Below, piece by piece: positions 1 through 11,084 of a stretch of DNA of 64,000 nucleotides. The stretch covers positions 65,892,220 to 65,956,219 of the forward strand of contig NC_089788.1 in NCBI RefSeq assembly GCF_040412425.1, read 5' to 3'. Numbering within the stretch: the stretch's first letter is position 1; each line of letters begins with the position of its first letter. The translations under genes and the position numbers were made by a program. Source of the DNA: Macrobrachium rosenbergii. Its lineage: Eukaryota; Arthropoda; Malacostraca; Decapoda; Palaemonidae. The notes beneath the pieces were generated by a model. The model saw nothing but the letters and a program-made list of their open reading frames with translations. It did not search any database and was not told the origin of the DNA.

Positions 1-520
1 AGAACTGTTTATATTTTTACCATTGCGCATGTGCAGTGTTACAGGGGAAATTTGGTAAAAAGTGGAGTTTACTTCACGGGGGTGTCTTGGGGCTGGAGGC
101 CCCGGCTAAGTAACATGGCCTACTAGGCTAGGTTATGGTACATTATGTTAGTATGTTTCCTTTCATAATAGATTTCCTTAGCCAGTCCCTTGAACAAATG
201 GCTCCCTAATGTCACGTATTGGCAGAACCATTCCATAAAGTCCATGCGGAGCTTATACTTAGAAATACCAGGGTTACTGGAGGCCTAGTAGTCATTTCAG
301 TGGGGATATGTCATCAGATTTACCTTTAACTAACCTAACCTGGATTGCCATGTCCTAACCCAGCTGGGGGTTGCCGGTGCTTCGCCTTCCTGGAACTCCG
401 CCCCCCCCACATTAATTCTTAACTCCTTACTCTGCTTCCTCTTTGATGGTAGAATATCCAAAATGGAATGAGTTGAACAAAGATCCAAACGCATAGCCTA
501 GCCTAGGCTACTTAGAATCG
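1..520. other. Unassigned upstream sequence
   Basis: I see no gene, RNA or clear transposon end here. There is a C-rich run near 400-410 and mixed-composition sequence. It lies upstream of the first recognised SMC6 exon, so it could include a promoter or non-coding first exon, but nothing in the sequence shows one. Confidence 0.4.
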
Positions 521-524
521 AACA

Positions 525-768
525 CTGGCCTAGCACTCTGCTGGGCCCATGTTCGATTCTCCGACCGGCCAATGAAAAATTAGAGAAATTTATTTCTGGT
601 AATAGAAATTAATTTCTCGGTATAATGTGGTTCGGATTCCACAATAAGCTGTAGGTCCCGTTGCTAGGTAACCAATTGGTTCTTATCCCTGTAAAATAAA
701 TTAATCCTTCGGGCCAGCCCTAGGAGAGCTGTTGATTAGCTCAGTGGTCTGGTTAAACTAAGGTATAC
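525..768 (+). repeat. tRNA-derived SINE, copy 1
   Basis: A B-box-like GTTCGATTC at 551-559 is followed by a body that contains GTTGCTAGGTAACC and CTTCGGGCCAGCCC. The same body occurs in inverse orientation at 3606-3885, so this is a dispersed family. The B-box-like head suggests a tRNA-derived SINE. The 5' boundary is approximate and I could not define target-site duplications for this copy. Confidence 0.75.
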
Positions 769-1936
769 TTATACTAGAACATGCTGTAAGCAAAGTAGAA
801 TTGTGGAATGGAATACAGGTAGCACTAGGTGATCAAATCTTAATAGGCTTATATGTCAGTACTGACAGAAGGTAGGGTATTGTAGAAGAGGTTAGAGAAG
901 GAAAATGACCATGGGAAAAGAGAAAGGGAAAAAACTGATGTTCTGTAATTGTATTTTACTAATAATAGGTAGGTGGGTGTCGACTTACCACTTTCCTGTC
1001 AATCACTCATTGTTGTCTTGTATAGCAGTCTCCATGTAGACAAGCATTTTTTTTACCATTTCCACTTGAAGTGTACAGTATTTTTTATGACTGATTTTGT
1101 GCTCACTGGAATGGTTTGGGTTGCTGGTCAAGAAAATGTAAAAGCTGTGATTTAACACCATAGATGTGTTGAGTACAGTAGATTGTGGTTGCTTAATGTT
1201 GCTCTTTGAAGGGACCCCTCACCAATTTTGCTCTTTTTGCAAGTGCTGGGTTAGAGTAGGGACCTCCCCTGCAAGGAGTGTACTAGCTGGTTTCCTTGAT
1301 TGTGAAAAAGGTATTGAATGAAGAATAAGAAGGCAGAAAGCAGTCCTCTAGATGTTATACACCTCCTTTGAAACCTCCATCTTTTTATGACAAGTGCCTA
1401 AAACCCTGCCTCATCCATTACTACTCCCATTTGTTCTCCTCAGGCCTGGTCTGTAGCGGGGTGGTGTTAACTTAAGATTAGGAGGAGCTCCAGCAAGCTC
1501 TTCACTTGTGATGGGATAGATGCTTAACCAGCAGTTGTTACCCTCTTTTGCTCCTGTAGTGTTGGGAACTCTGGGCTCTCTGTTGGAGTCCATATAGTAT
1601 TTCAAAGGCTATTTGGCTTTCCCTGAGCATTCCTGGCAATACTTTTTTCTGTTTTTCGGGAACCTTCAGGTATGGCTAAGGGTTGCTTGCTATTTCTACC
1701 TTGGAGGTCACTGCTATTGACCTTCCTGTTGGAGACCCATGTAATTCTGCCTTTCAGACTTCTTCAGACATCTGGCTTGACTCTGTCCTCTGGAGAATGG
1801 TAAAGAACCCCAGGTAGGCTTGTAACACCACCTATTCATCATTAAAGCTCTAGTCATACTGAGCTTAGGACCAGCTCCTGCTATCTGCGACCTCCAAAAC
1901 CAGCAGCCATTGAAAATTTTATTATGTGGGCAGCCA
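769..1936. other. Unassigned upstream sequence
   Basis: Short open frames occur on both strands, but none has a recognisable domain or a splice context. The stretch around 1340-1720 has the mixed composition of an old repeat, though I cannot name a family. Confidence 0.35.
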
Positions 1937-2048
1937 GTCATATGATCAACCAGTGGGCGACTGATGGGTACTCAGTCACCCATCATCATGCAATTAATCA
2001 CTAGTTGAATGATAGGCACCCATCGGTTGCATTAGATTGGCAACCAGC

Positions 2049-2088
<40 letters not shown>

Positions 2089-2142
2089 ATCGCCCCCTAT
2101 CCAGTCACCAGAAGGTCAGTGGCCACTTTACTGTTATAAATA
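1937..2142. repeat. Degenerate CCAGT/CCACT-rich repeat tract, left part
   Basis: Loosely repeated words such as ACCAGT, CAGTCACC and GGCGACTGATGG recur irregularly, with a run of about 36 T at 2050-2085. Similar words continue at 3430-3590 and 3900-4200. This suggests one low-order repeat tract that the mariner and SINE insertions interrupted. Confidence 0.5.
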
Positions 2143-2144
2143 TA

Positions 2145-3426
2145 CAAGGTGTGATCGTAAAGTATCAGGACTGTTGCTATAGTAAAGATTGACCTTGACC
2201 CCCACTGTGCATGCACACTAAGTTTCTTGCGTCCTGGCTCGCTTCAGCTCTTTACAGCATTGCTTGGAAGGAATGTATGTAGTGTGTGGTTGTCCTGTTG
2301 AATATGATGGAGAAAGGTAAGCAGAGAATCTGCATAAAATCTTGCAAAAAACATGGCGATACCTGCGCACAGACTTACGCACAGTTGCAAAAAGTGTGTG
2401 GAGAGGAGTGTATAAGCAGCACACCAGTGTACGAGTGGTTCAGACGTTTTCAAGATGACTGACAAAATGTCGATAGTGACAAATGTTTTGGGAGACCCTC
2501 AACCAGCAGAACTGAGAAAAACTTTGCAGTTGTGCGTGCATCTGTGAGAGGAAATCGTCGAATCACCATCCGTGAATTGTCTGAGGATGTGTAGCTTAGT
2601 TATGGTTCAGTTCAGTCCATTCTCACTAAAGATTTGGGTATGAGACATGTGTCTGCCAGGTTTGTGCCAGAAGTGCTTTCAGCTGACCAAAAAGAAACCC
2701 ATGTTTCATTTGCTCAAGATCTCTTTGATTGCATCGAGAACGATGAAAACTTTTTGAAAACGGTCATAATGGGTGATGAATCTTGGGTCTATGGCTATGA
2801 CCCTGAAACCAAGGCTCAGTCTTAGCAGTGGAGACCCCAACCTCTCCAAGGCTGAAGAAAGCATGAATGAGTCGAAGCCATGTGAAGACACTGTTTATGG
2901 TTTTCTTGGACTACAGGGAATTGTTCACCATGATTATGCTCCACCTGGTCAGACAGTAAACAGGAGTACTACTGTGACGTGTTGCGTCATTTGTGGTATG
3001 CAATTCATCGGAAAAGGCCAGAATTGCATGCGCATGTTGAGCGGCAATTGCACCATGACAATGCACCTGCCCATTCAATGCAGATTGTACAGCAATTTTT
3101 GGCCAAGCACAACATTCCCTAGGTCCGACAGACACCATATTCCCCAGATCTTGCCCCTTGCAACTTTTTCCTCTTTCCAAAAATCAAAAACCATTTGAAA
3201 GGAAGAAGATTTCAGGATGTCAAGGAGATCCAAGTGAATGCGACGAGGCAGCTGCTGATTATCCTAGAAAACGAGTTCCAGGAATGCTTCCATCATTGGA
3301 AAGAGTACTGGATAAAGTGTGTGGCTTCCGAAGGGGACTGCTTCGAAAGAAATTAAATGCTAAAATGGTACATGTTGTAGTTTTCTTTTTATAGCACCAG
3401 TCCTGATATTTTATGATCACACCTCG
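2145..3426 (+). mobile_element. Full-length mariner-type transposon, inactive
   Basis: Terminal inverted repeats of about 30 bp start AAGGTGTGATCGTAAAGTAT on the left and end ATGATCACACCTCG on the right. TA dinucleotides flank them at 2143-2144 and 3427-3428, the target duplication of Tc1/mariner elements. The length of 1,282 bp is typical of mariner. The transposase inside carries stops, so the copy cannot encode its own enzyme. Confidence 0.92.
2304..3356 (+). pseudogene. mariner transposase, disabled
   Basis: This is a cut-and-paste DNA transposase of the mariner family. The N-terminal helix-turn-helix region reads VYEWFRRFQDD. The first catalytic aspartate sits in IMGDESWVYGYDP, the second in HHDNAPAH, and the third in YSPDLAPCNFFLF, with the spacing of a DDD mariner catalytic domain. 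The frame is broken by stops soon after the FQDD motif, near 2592 and after 2820, and by at least one frameshift between the first and second aspartates. The terminal inverted repeats surround it directly. The family call is strong; the subfamily cannot be settled by eye. Confidence 0.9.
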
Positions 3427-3428
3427 TA

Positions 3429-3605
3429 GGTCCCTGCCGTGCAGTCAACCACACAATACCAACACCTTCTGGTGAGTAAACATCACAAGGATGGCAGTTC
3501 TCCCAGCACCAACCAGTTTCTGTTTTTGGCAGCACAACAAGAGGATGCAATTGCCTTGGCTGTTTTCCTCCATCATAGAAGAAAAAAGAAAGGACAGAGG
3601 GTAAA
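3429..3605. repeat. Continuation of degenerate repeat tract
   Basis: Sequence between the mariner right end and the inverted SINE. It ends with AGGACAGAGGGTAAA at 3591-3605, the left target-site duplication of the following SINE. Confidence 0.5.
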
Positions 3606-3885
3606 AGTTAAGTATATCTTAGTTTAACCGACCACTGAGCTGATTAACAGCTCTCCTAGGGCTGGCCCGAAGGATTAGATTTATTTTACATGGCTAAGAA
3701 CCAAGTGGTTACCTAGCAACGGGACCTACAGCTTATTGTGGGATCCAAACCACGCTATGACAAGAAATGAATTTCTGTTACCAGAAATAAATTCCTCTAA
3801 TTCTTCATTAGCCGGGTAGGAGAGTCGAACACTGGGCCAACGGCGTGCCAGGCAACAGCTCTATCCACCCCTCCAACGAAGAACT
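3606..3885 (-). repeat. tRNA-derived SINE, copy 2, with target duplication
   Basis: Same family as the copy at 525-768 but inverted. Read on the minus strand it begins near 3885 with a tRNA-like head: a plausible A box in GGATAGAGCTG and a B box in GTGTTCGACTC. The shared body with GTTGCTAGGTAACC follows. A perfect 15-bp direct repeat, AGGACAGAGGGTAAA, flanks it at 3591-3605 and 3886-3900, the mark of LINE-driven insertion. Confidence 0.9.
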
Positions 3886-3900
3886 AGGACAGAGGGTAAA

Positions 3901-5000
3901 TATGGTCCTTCACTAGTTGCCAAATGTGACTGGAGCTGGCATTGGTTGCCTCTCTTGTGACTGCTGGCAACCAATGAGCGACAAGTGGCCAACCAGTGAG
4001 CAGTTGGTTGCTTTGCAGTGGCCATCCAGTTGCTGACCACTCCCCCATTATAGTCTCACAGGTCAGTGATGGTAGCTGACTTTTCTCAACCAATCAGCCT
4101 TCAGTTGCAAAATGGTTGGCCATAGGTGGCTGACCAGTAGATGATTGCCCTCTGCTTGCTGACTGGAAGCAGGCCAGTCACCCACTGATAGCAGACCACT
4201 GACACCAAATAAATTGCAAAGAGGAATTCAGTGCAGCATCGAATTCCACCTTGTGACCAAATCATTCTGAAGGTCTTCAACCTTTGACAACCTGTCGTTT
4301 TTAGTTATGAAAAACCTCCAACGACCTTTTTGGTACCTTTGGTTGTGGGTGGTCAGGACTGCCAATCAGGTTTCACAAGAGGGCAAAAGTTTTTGTTCTG
4401 TTTAGAACAAATTTTTTTAAGAAATTAGCATTTTTCATAGTTATGTAGACCTGAATGGTTTGTACATAATCATACCCTGCACAGCCCTTGTTGCTGAAGA
4501 AGTGAGGGATTGTTGACTGGTGATAGGGTGGTACCCTGCCACCAGTTAACTACCTTGCTGTTTTTTGCCTCTTGTGACCTTTGAGCCATATTGGTGGATA
4601 TCTCATTGAATCGGTATATTCTTATGCGTGCTGAAAGACTGTCAGTTGAGAAACAGTTAATGTTTGGGATACTGTCAACATGTTTGAAAATGCTACCACT
4701 CAATTAAGAAATTGAATTTGGCAGTTTAGAAATCTTTAGTTAGTTCCATTCTAAAAACCTAAGAGTAATCAAGTAAACTTGGCTTTCCAGTTCAAGTAGG
4801 AGACCATACTATTATAAACCTTATGACAAGTATATCAACGTACAGTAAATTTTTACATTTGAGCCAATAAAACTTCTGGAAATTAGTAATATGTTGTTAT
4901 TCTAGAAACTTCTGGAAATTAGTAATCTGTTCTTATTCTAGATTCATTTAGTGTGTAGAATAATTTTTGCTTAATGTGTACACTGTTTTTCTCTCCTTAG
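3901..5000. other. Upstream sequence ending at the SMC6 splice acceptor
   Basis: The degenerate CCAGT/CCAAC tract continues to about 4200. A direct duplication of about 37 bp begins at 4869 and 4906 (AAACTTCTGGAAATTAGTAA in both). The stretch ends in a pyrimidine tract and TAG at 4986-5000, the acceptor of the first recognised SMC6 exon. A non-coding first exon must therefore lie upstream, but I cannot place it. Confidence 0.5.
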
Positions 5001-5008
5001 GATGCAGG

Positions 5009-5089
5009 ATGTCAGAACCAAGGAGAAAAAGGCAGAGGACCACAGAAGATAACACCTCTTTATATGAAAATTGTGAAGTAGAGAATGAG
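5009..5089 (+). CDS. SMC6: SMC6, first coding exon (N-terminus)
   Basis: SMC6 is the kleisin-bound ATPase partner of SMC5 in the nuclear SMC5/6 complex, which acts in recombination repair and replication-fork stability. This exon begins after a good acceptor (TTTTTCTCTCCTTAG at 4986-5000), has 8 nt of 5' UTR, and opens with MSEPRRKRQRTTEDN. The basic, nuclear-signal-like start followed by an acidic stretch is usual for SMC6 N-termini. The upstream ATG at 5002 meets a stop after 16 codons, so 5009 is chosen. The donor is GAG/GTATTTATG, phase 0, and joins in frame to the exon at 15897. The N-terminus itself is poorly conserved, so the assignment rests on that join and on the exon order. Confidence 0.75.
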
Positions 5090-5541
5090 GTATTTATGGT
5101 TCCTTTTTAAATTCATATTTGTTGCTCAGTGGTAATGAAAAGTAGAAAGACTTGAGTAGGAATTTAGGAAAGTTATCTTTATATGATGCTTTGTAAATAC
5201 ATACCCACCTGTTTTACATACACTACCCAAAGCTAGTTGTGTGGTAAGGTTACTATGTGAGACTTGATTAATTAAGTTGGTACCATGCAGTTACTTATAA
5301 GAGTTAACTATCCTTAGTACTGTATAGGCAGTTTCGTGTTTACCTTGTATATGACTATATGTGCATTTGTATATTTAAGGAGAAATGGACTTGCATCCTT
5401 CTTTGGGAATGGTAAGGTTAGCCTTGCTTTAACCTATCATGCTTAGGTAAGGATTGTCTATTTAGATTCAAGGCTTGTAGTGAATGGCATAATGTGAGGA
5501 ACTCATTGTGACTGTTACACATGGACACATAATTATATATA
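5090..5541. other. SMC6 intron 1, first part
   Basis: Plain A/T-rich intron sequence with no recognisable element before the short DNA transposon at 5542. Confidence 0.5.
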
Positions 5542-5943
5542 CAGTGATCCCTCGCCACATTGCGCTTCAACTTTGCCGGCTTCACTGCATCGCGGATTTT
5601 TCAGAAATATTCATCGAAAAATTAAAATTAAAAAGTATTGCCATATCGGCAGCCATATTGCGGAAAACAGCGATTTTTCATCATGTTACGTGAGAAGAAC
5701 GGCTTGCGAGACTGACGCGCAAGGACTGGAAGCTTCGTATATACCCACAGGCACTCGGACAAGGCACGTGATTGGTACACAAGAGAATATCTTATCACTG
5801 TTGATGTTTCATCTTTAATCACTGTAAAAATAATTAAAATCCGAATTTCATACGTAAGCAACTCAAGGATACTGTGTACTCTCTCATCCCCAGCTTGTCA
5901 AGTCAAGACTTAGTCTCGTCCCAAGCTACTGTGCTGTACACAC

Positions 5944-6007
<64 letters not shown>

Positions 6008-6465
6008 GAAATATGAATTACTGTATCATAAACTTTTATGTACAAAATTAAAAATAATTTCATTGATAAATTTGTTTCTTTTAGCAACTAAAAAATTATT
6101 TTCCTAATTCTTTCGGTAGTAGTGAGCAGCTTCAGTCAGCTGATTCTCAGAATGTAAACATTACAAATATGGGACGATCCTTTTTTTTATGCATATTACG
6201 GTGATAGGAGATCAAAATAGTAATACAGTGTTTAAGTGCATAGGAAGTGTTTATAACAGTGTGGGAAAGGCTAATAGTGTGGGAAAGGTTTATAAGACTG
6301 TGGGGAGGGTTTATAAAGCCTTTAAATATATATGTATATAGTTAATAATGAAATAAATACAAGGTCGCTACTTCATTAAATAAATAAATATGCTGTTCGT
6401 ATTTAGCGAAATTTCAGTTATTATGGCTGGTCTTGGAACCTATCTCCATGATAAATGAGGGGTCA

Positions 6466-6468
<3 letters not shown>
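5542..6468. mobile_element. Short non-autonomous DNA transposon with a (TC)n core
   Basis: Inverted ends CAGTGATCCCTCGC on the left and GATAAATGAGGGGTCACTG on the right, next to TA on the left side. No transposase is encoded. Internal sequence includes a (TC)n run. Ends of the CAGTNNNNCCCTC type with TA targets point to the pogo/Tigger branch of Tc1/mariner. The internal stretch 5770-5940 is shared with 28740-28900. Confidence 0.75.
5947..6004. repeat. (TC)n microsatellite
   Basis: About 29 uninterrupted TC units inside the non-autonomous transposon. Confidence 0.95.
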
Positions 6469-7014
<546 letters not shown>

Positions 7015-8754
7015 CACGTGAATCTTCGGATTATTTTGTGTGTGCTCTCCATTATTTTGGATTTTCTTCTGCATCAACGATGGCATCGAGCAGCTTTACT
7101 ATTTCCAAGTTAAGTACCATCTTCTTGTGGGGTTTTGTTCTATTTTTTGGCTGTTATAGGCTCGTATTTTCATAAATATCGAGATCTTATTATGTCGCCA
7201 CGGCGTCCCCAGCCAGCCATGTCGACCGCGAGGCGTCTCCTTCTGTTATTTTCAGTTGGAGTCGTCTCCTCGTCGTTATAGATAATTTCCCCCCCTTGGT
7301 TCCCTTCCTGGTGGTTCCTTGCGGTGGCTCCCCCCCCCGCGTATGAATTACGATCATTGGCCTACTGGCCTTGGTGGGAGTGATGCCCCGTCTAGGTACC
7401 CCCCCCAGGCTGGGTTCCTTTTGTTTTGGTCTTACTAGGCTAATTAATTTTGATTGAAGATGGTGCTCTCTTGTAGTTTTATTTTTAGTTTTGTTGAGTG
7501 GTTTACCTCGGGTGTTGGCGGCAGCCTCAGATCTAACCGCTTCCCCGTGGTAGGCTACGCTCTCTGTTGAGCACATTTTAGTTTTTATGAGTGTTGGTTA
7601 TGTTGTGGAGTAGGCTTGTTAGCTTCCTTCCCTTTGCCCTGGGTGAGGAGTTCAGGTTGAGGGAGTTTTGTTGCTGTTTTCCTCCGGGATCGTTTTTCGG
7701 TGGGCAGAGTGAGCCCCTTGGTTCTCTTCCTCCAATTGGGGGGAATCGAGTTCTTTGGATGTGTTTCCTCTAGGCTAGTCGCCCCCTTGCCTGCCATTTT
7801 CGATCCCGGCTGGTTCTCGGCTCAAAATTTCTCTCCCAGTTACTTCCTCGTTCCCTTTTACTCTTCTCGTCCTAGCCTATACTTAGGTTAGGTCCATATT
7901 AGGCTTCGCCTAACTAGGAGTCGGGCTTCGGGTTGGTTGCTTCCAGTCATTTCTGCCCCTCTAAGATTCATGGTCTGGGAGGTACGATGCAGTTGAGCGG
8001 GTGAGCTTCTCCCCGTCTCCTGTTCCTTTCTGGTAGCCTACTCCTTACCTCCCCCCCCCCCTCCTCCTCCTCCTTTCCAGCCTTGCTCTGCTCGTGCGGG
8101 TGACGCTAGATGGCGTTTTCTCCGAGTTCCGGGACTTCTTTTGTTGGTTGAGGGATTCGCTCCCTCCCATATTGTCCCTAGCATCGCTGTATTGGGGTTG
8201 GTGGTTGGTTTACTCGAACGCGTTCGAGTCACTGTTCACTCTCCGTCGGTTTACGTTGATACGGTATATATTAATTGCTTCACCCTATGTTATGAACATA
8301 TGAGCAATTACCCATCTCGTTCTCCGGCGGGGAAGTAAGGGCGGAAGGTTTTTTCATTATAGGGGAACGGATCCCTCCGTCCTCTTGTGTTCTTACCATC
8401 ACTTGTTACTGCTTTTATTTTTTATTTATTTATTTTTAGATAAGTCAGTTATCTACAGGAGTACTCTCCTTTATTCATTATATATAAATAGTGAGTCCGG
8501 CCTATACCAGGGGTCTCCGCCGTTATTTTACTGGCAACCCTTATGGTTAGTTCCTGGTCTCTCTCCCATTCATTCCCCGGAGTACTCCGGGGTCTGAAAT
8601 CCTACCTTCCACTCTGTGTAATTTAGAGCTTATTGGCCCAGTTTATGTTAGGGAGTTCTTCTCCGCCGGAGTATTCCGGTTGCAGTTGAATTTCCCGGCC
8701 TCGCCAGCTTTATTTTGCTTAGGGTGGGAGGTTCATGTACTTTTCTTCTTACAG
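7015..8754 (+). other. DIRS 1 leader region
   Basis: A GC-richer leader between the left terminal repeat and the first clear gag exon. A candidate start ATG at 7080 reads MASSSFTIS before a GTTAAGT, but I could not join it in phase to the exon at 8755 with canonical splice sites. The region has several C-runs and no recognised domain. Confidence 0.5.
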
Positions 8755-9883
8755 ACTGTTCGCTGTGAGGAGCCGGGGTGCACCGCCTCTCTCCAACAAC
8801 CCTACGGTCACGTAGTTTGTCGGACCCACGCTGGTTGTGCGGTCCGCCTTGATGACCTGATCGTTTGGCACCCTGATGGTTGTGAGGTTTGCTTTGCTCT
8901 CTGCACAACTGTCCAGGACGAGTTGGTAAGTGACAGTCTCTACATCATTCTCCTCATATTGTATATTATATGTTGCTTATGAGGTTCCCGGAATGGTTTT
9001 CGTCCTTAGCTAATTGTTGGTTTTCTTACAGGCGGACGAAACTTCCAAGAAGTCTGCCTTGGAATCCCTCCGGGCCTGGGTGGCTGGGTTTGGAAGAAAC
9101 GTTCCGTCGGGGAAGCCCTACGTCCTCGACGCTAGGTTGAGGGACTTACTCTACCCCGGCGCACGGGTGGCGGCCGCAGTGCCTGAAGATCTGGCCACCC
9201 CTATCATCCAGCAGATCCGGGATGAGACCCAGCCACCCCAAGCGGATGTACTCTACGCGGAGGTTTCGGAGGACGTCGCCGCTATTAATCTCGACCTGGA
9301 ACCGATGAATGTAGAGCAGGACCAGGTGGTAAGTGGTGAGGTAGGTGAGGTTGTTGGGGCGGGCCCCCCATTATTTGACTCCCCTGCTTCATCTGTTTCT
9401 TCATTTTCAGGCTTTGTGAAGTCTTCCTCCTTGGGTGATAGAGCTCCATCTGCTATCCCCAAGTTGAAGTTGAAGACTTCATGGAAGGCGAAGGGCTTCA
9501 AGTCCTCGTCTTCCAAGAAGGCACTGCCCTTCCCCCCGTCGAAGGCTAAGGTCTCAGGACCTGTAGCCTCCGGGAGCAAGTCTGGTTCCTCCAGCAAAGG
9601 CGCGAGTAAGAGGGCTGCAAAACCTAGCCCTCCTCGCCAACCTGCTTTCGATGCAGAGGCCTTTGCTAACCAACTGTATAAGCGTTTTACGGAGGACCTG
9701 GACTCGAGATTTAGCAAAATCTCAGAGAAGCTTGCCAGTCATGATAATATACTGGCGGGAATGGCTCATCCACCCCCAGCCGAACCACAGTATGTTATCC
9801 CCGACACTGCGGACCTCCCGCCGTTTGATGTCGGTAACCCTTGGCGGTTCGCTCTCCGGGCCATCAACATGATGGCAAGCTAA
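8755..9883 (+). pseudogene. DIRS 1 gag-like protein, N-terminal part, with an intron
   Basis: The protein reads from TVRCEEPGCTASLQQPYG through a Cys/His-rich stretch with several CxxC-like pairs between 8765 and 8920, probably a zinc-binding domain. A serine/lysine-rich linker and a region ending AINMMAS follow. The track is broken at 8926-9031 by a 106-nt stretch with donor TTG/GTAAGT and acceptor TTTTCTTACAG. Removing it joins two phase-0 halves, DEL to ADETSKK. A second acceptor, CTTCTTACAG, lies just before 8755, so the leader is also likely spliced off. The function as retroelement capsid protein is inferred from its place before the RT. After 9883 the frame is lost until 10362. Confidence 0.75.
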
Positions 9884-10361
9884 CTCTTGATGGTCTTGGC
9901 ACGAGGCGGTTGGAGGAACTGGAGTTCTTCCCCCGATCTCCCTGCCCCCTTATCCAGGCTTCGTGAGGCTCACGGAGGAAGCCTGGATTGGTCGGACAAG
10001 GTTCCTAGGAGACTGTCATCGTCCCTAGGGACCAAGCTCAGTCGGCTCTCCTGCGCACTCTGACGGAGTGGCAGGCAGATAACACTGAAGTTGACTCCTT
10101 TCAAGGGGAACTTCACCATGTTCGCCCTGGGAGACAACCTTCCCACCCCTGCTTGGACAAAGTCGCTCTGGCTCGGCCCGAGCGTGCTTTGAGGGTATTC
10201 CGGTACCTCAGCTGAGGGAGACAGACCCTACTTCCCTGGTATTCCCAGGAAGTAATGAGTTCTGGACAGACGCCCCGTCCACTTTCACGGTCGGGAAGCT
10301 GGACCCTTTCTGCGCCTCCACGCAATTTAGCGAGCAGCTCCCCAAGCTGCCGGAAGCTCTT

Positions 10362-11039
10362 TTGAAAGCGGAGTTTGATGCTCGGGTTAAGTTAGCCCGG
10401 TCGTTGAACTCCGTATGCCTCACTGAAGCCACTGCCGTCTCCTGCTCGGACGAGCCCTTCTTTCAGGTTTTGGCTAAGTCCTTGCTGGCAGGCTTCCAGT
10501 CTGACTTATCTGAGTTTATTTTGGCCAGACTGGAATGTAGGAAGTTCATCTTCGCCGATGCAACTATCCGTCACGAGCCTAACAAGCTCGTGAAAAGCTC
10601 GATTTGGGGACCTAACCTCTTCCCTGAAGAGGAGGTCACAAGTGTTATGGCTGAGGCTACACGGGCCAACCAAAGTCTTCGTTCTCGCTGGGGTATTTCA
10701 GCCTACAAACGTAAGACCCCAGAATCGGCCGGCCCCCAATCGAGAGGAGGTAAGCGTTTCAGGAGGCATAAGAGGCCTCACCACCAGGCGGTAGTCCAAG
10801 CCGTCCCGGTCTCGGCAGTGGCACAGCCTTCCACTTCTAAGGCCCACCCACAACAGTACGTGCTGGTCCAACCAGCTGCACCCTCATATGTGGCCTCACC
10901 GGCATACAACCCCACATATGAAGGCCGTGGTTATTTTCACGGCCTTAATAGGGTTGCAAGGGGAGGAAGAGGCAAACCCCCTCATAGAGGAAAGCCCAAT
11001 ACCACCCCAAGGGAAGACCTGGACGTGGTAGGGGAATAA
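10362..11039 (+). pseudogene. DIRS 1 gag-like protein, C-terminal part
   Basis: A 225-codon frame beginning MKAEFDARVKLARSLNS, with a helix-rich middle and a basic tail rich in Arg, His, Gly and Pro (RGGKRFRRHKRPHH, RGGRGKPPHRG), suited to nucleic-acid binding. Between 9883 and 10362 the same protein continues in shifted frames (for example TLDGLGTRRLEELEFF near 9884), so the original gag was one long frame now broken by small indels. It stops just before the RT start. No enzyme motif is present. Confidence 0.7.
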
Positions 11040-11084
11040 ACCCGCCCCTCCCACTGAGAGAACACAGGTAGGCGGTCGCCTGTT

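Noticed and set aside
9329..9410. A second intron in the DIRS 1 gag (GTAAGT to TTTTCAG)
   Set aside because: Its length is 82 nt, and removing it would shift the frame, while reading through keeps it open.
9253..9717. Minus-strand frame of 154 codons
   Set aside because: It is the shadow of the DIRS 1 gag frame on the + strand.
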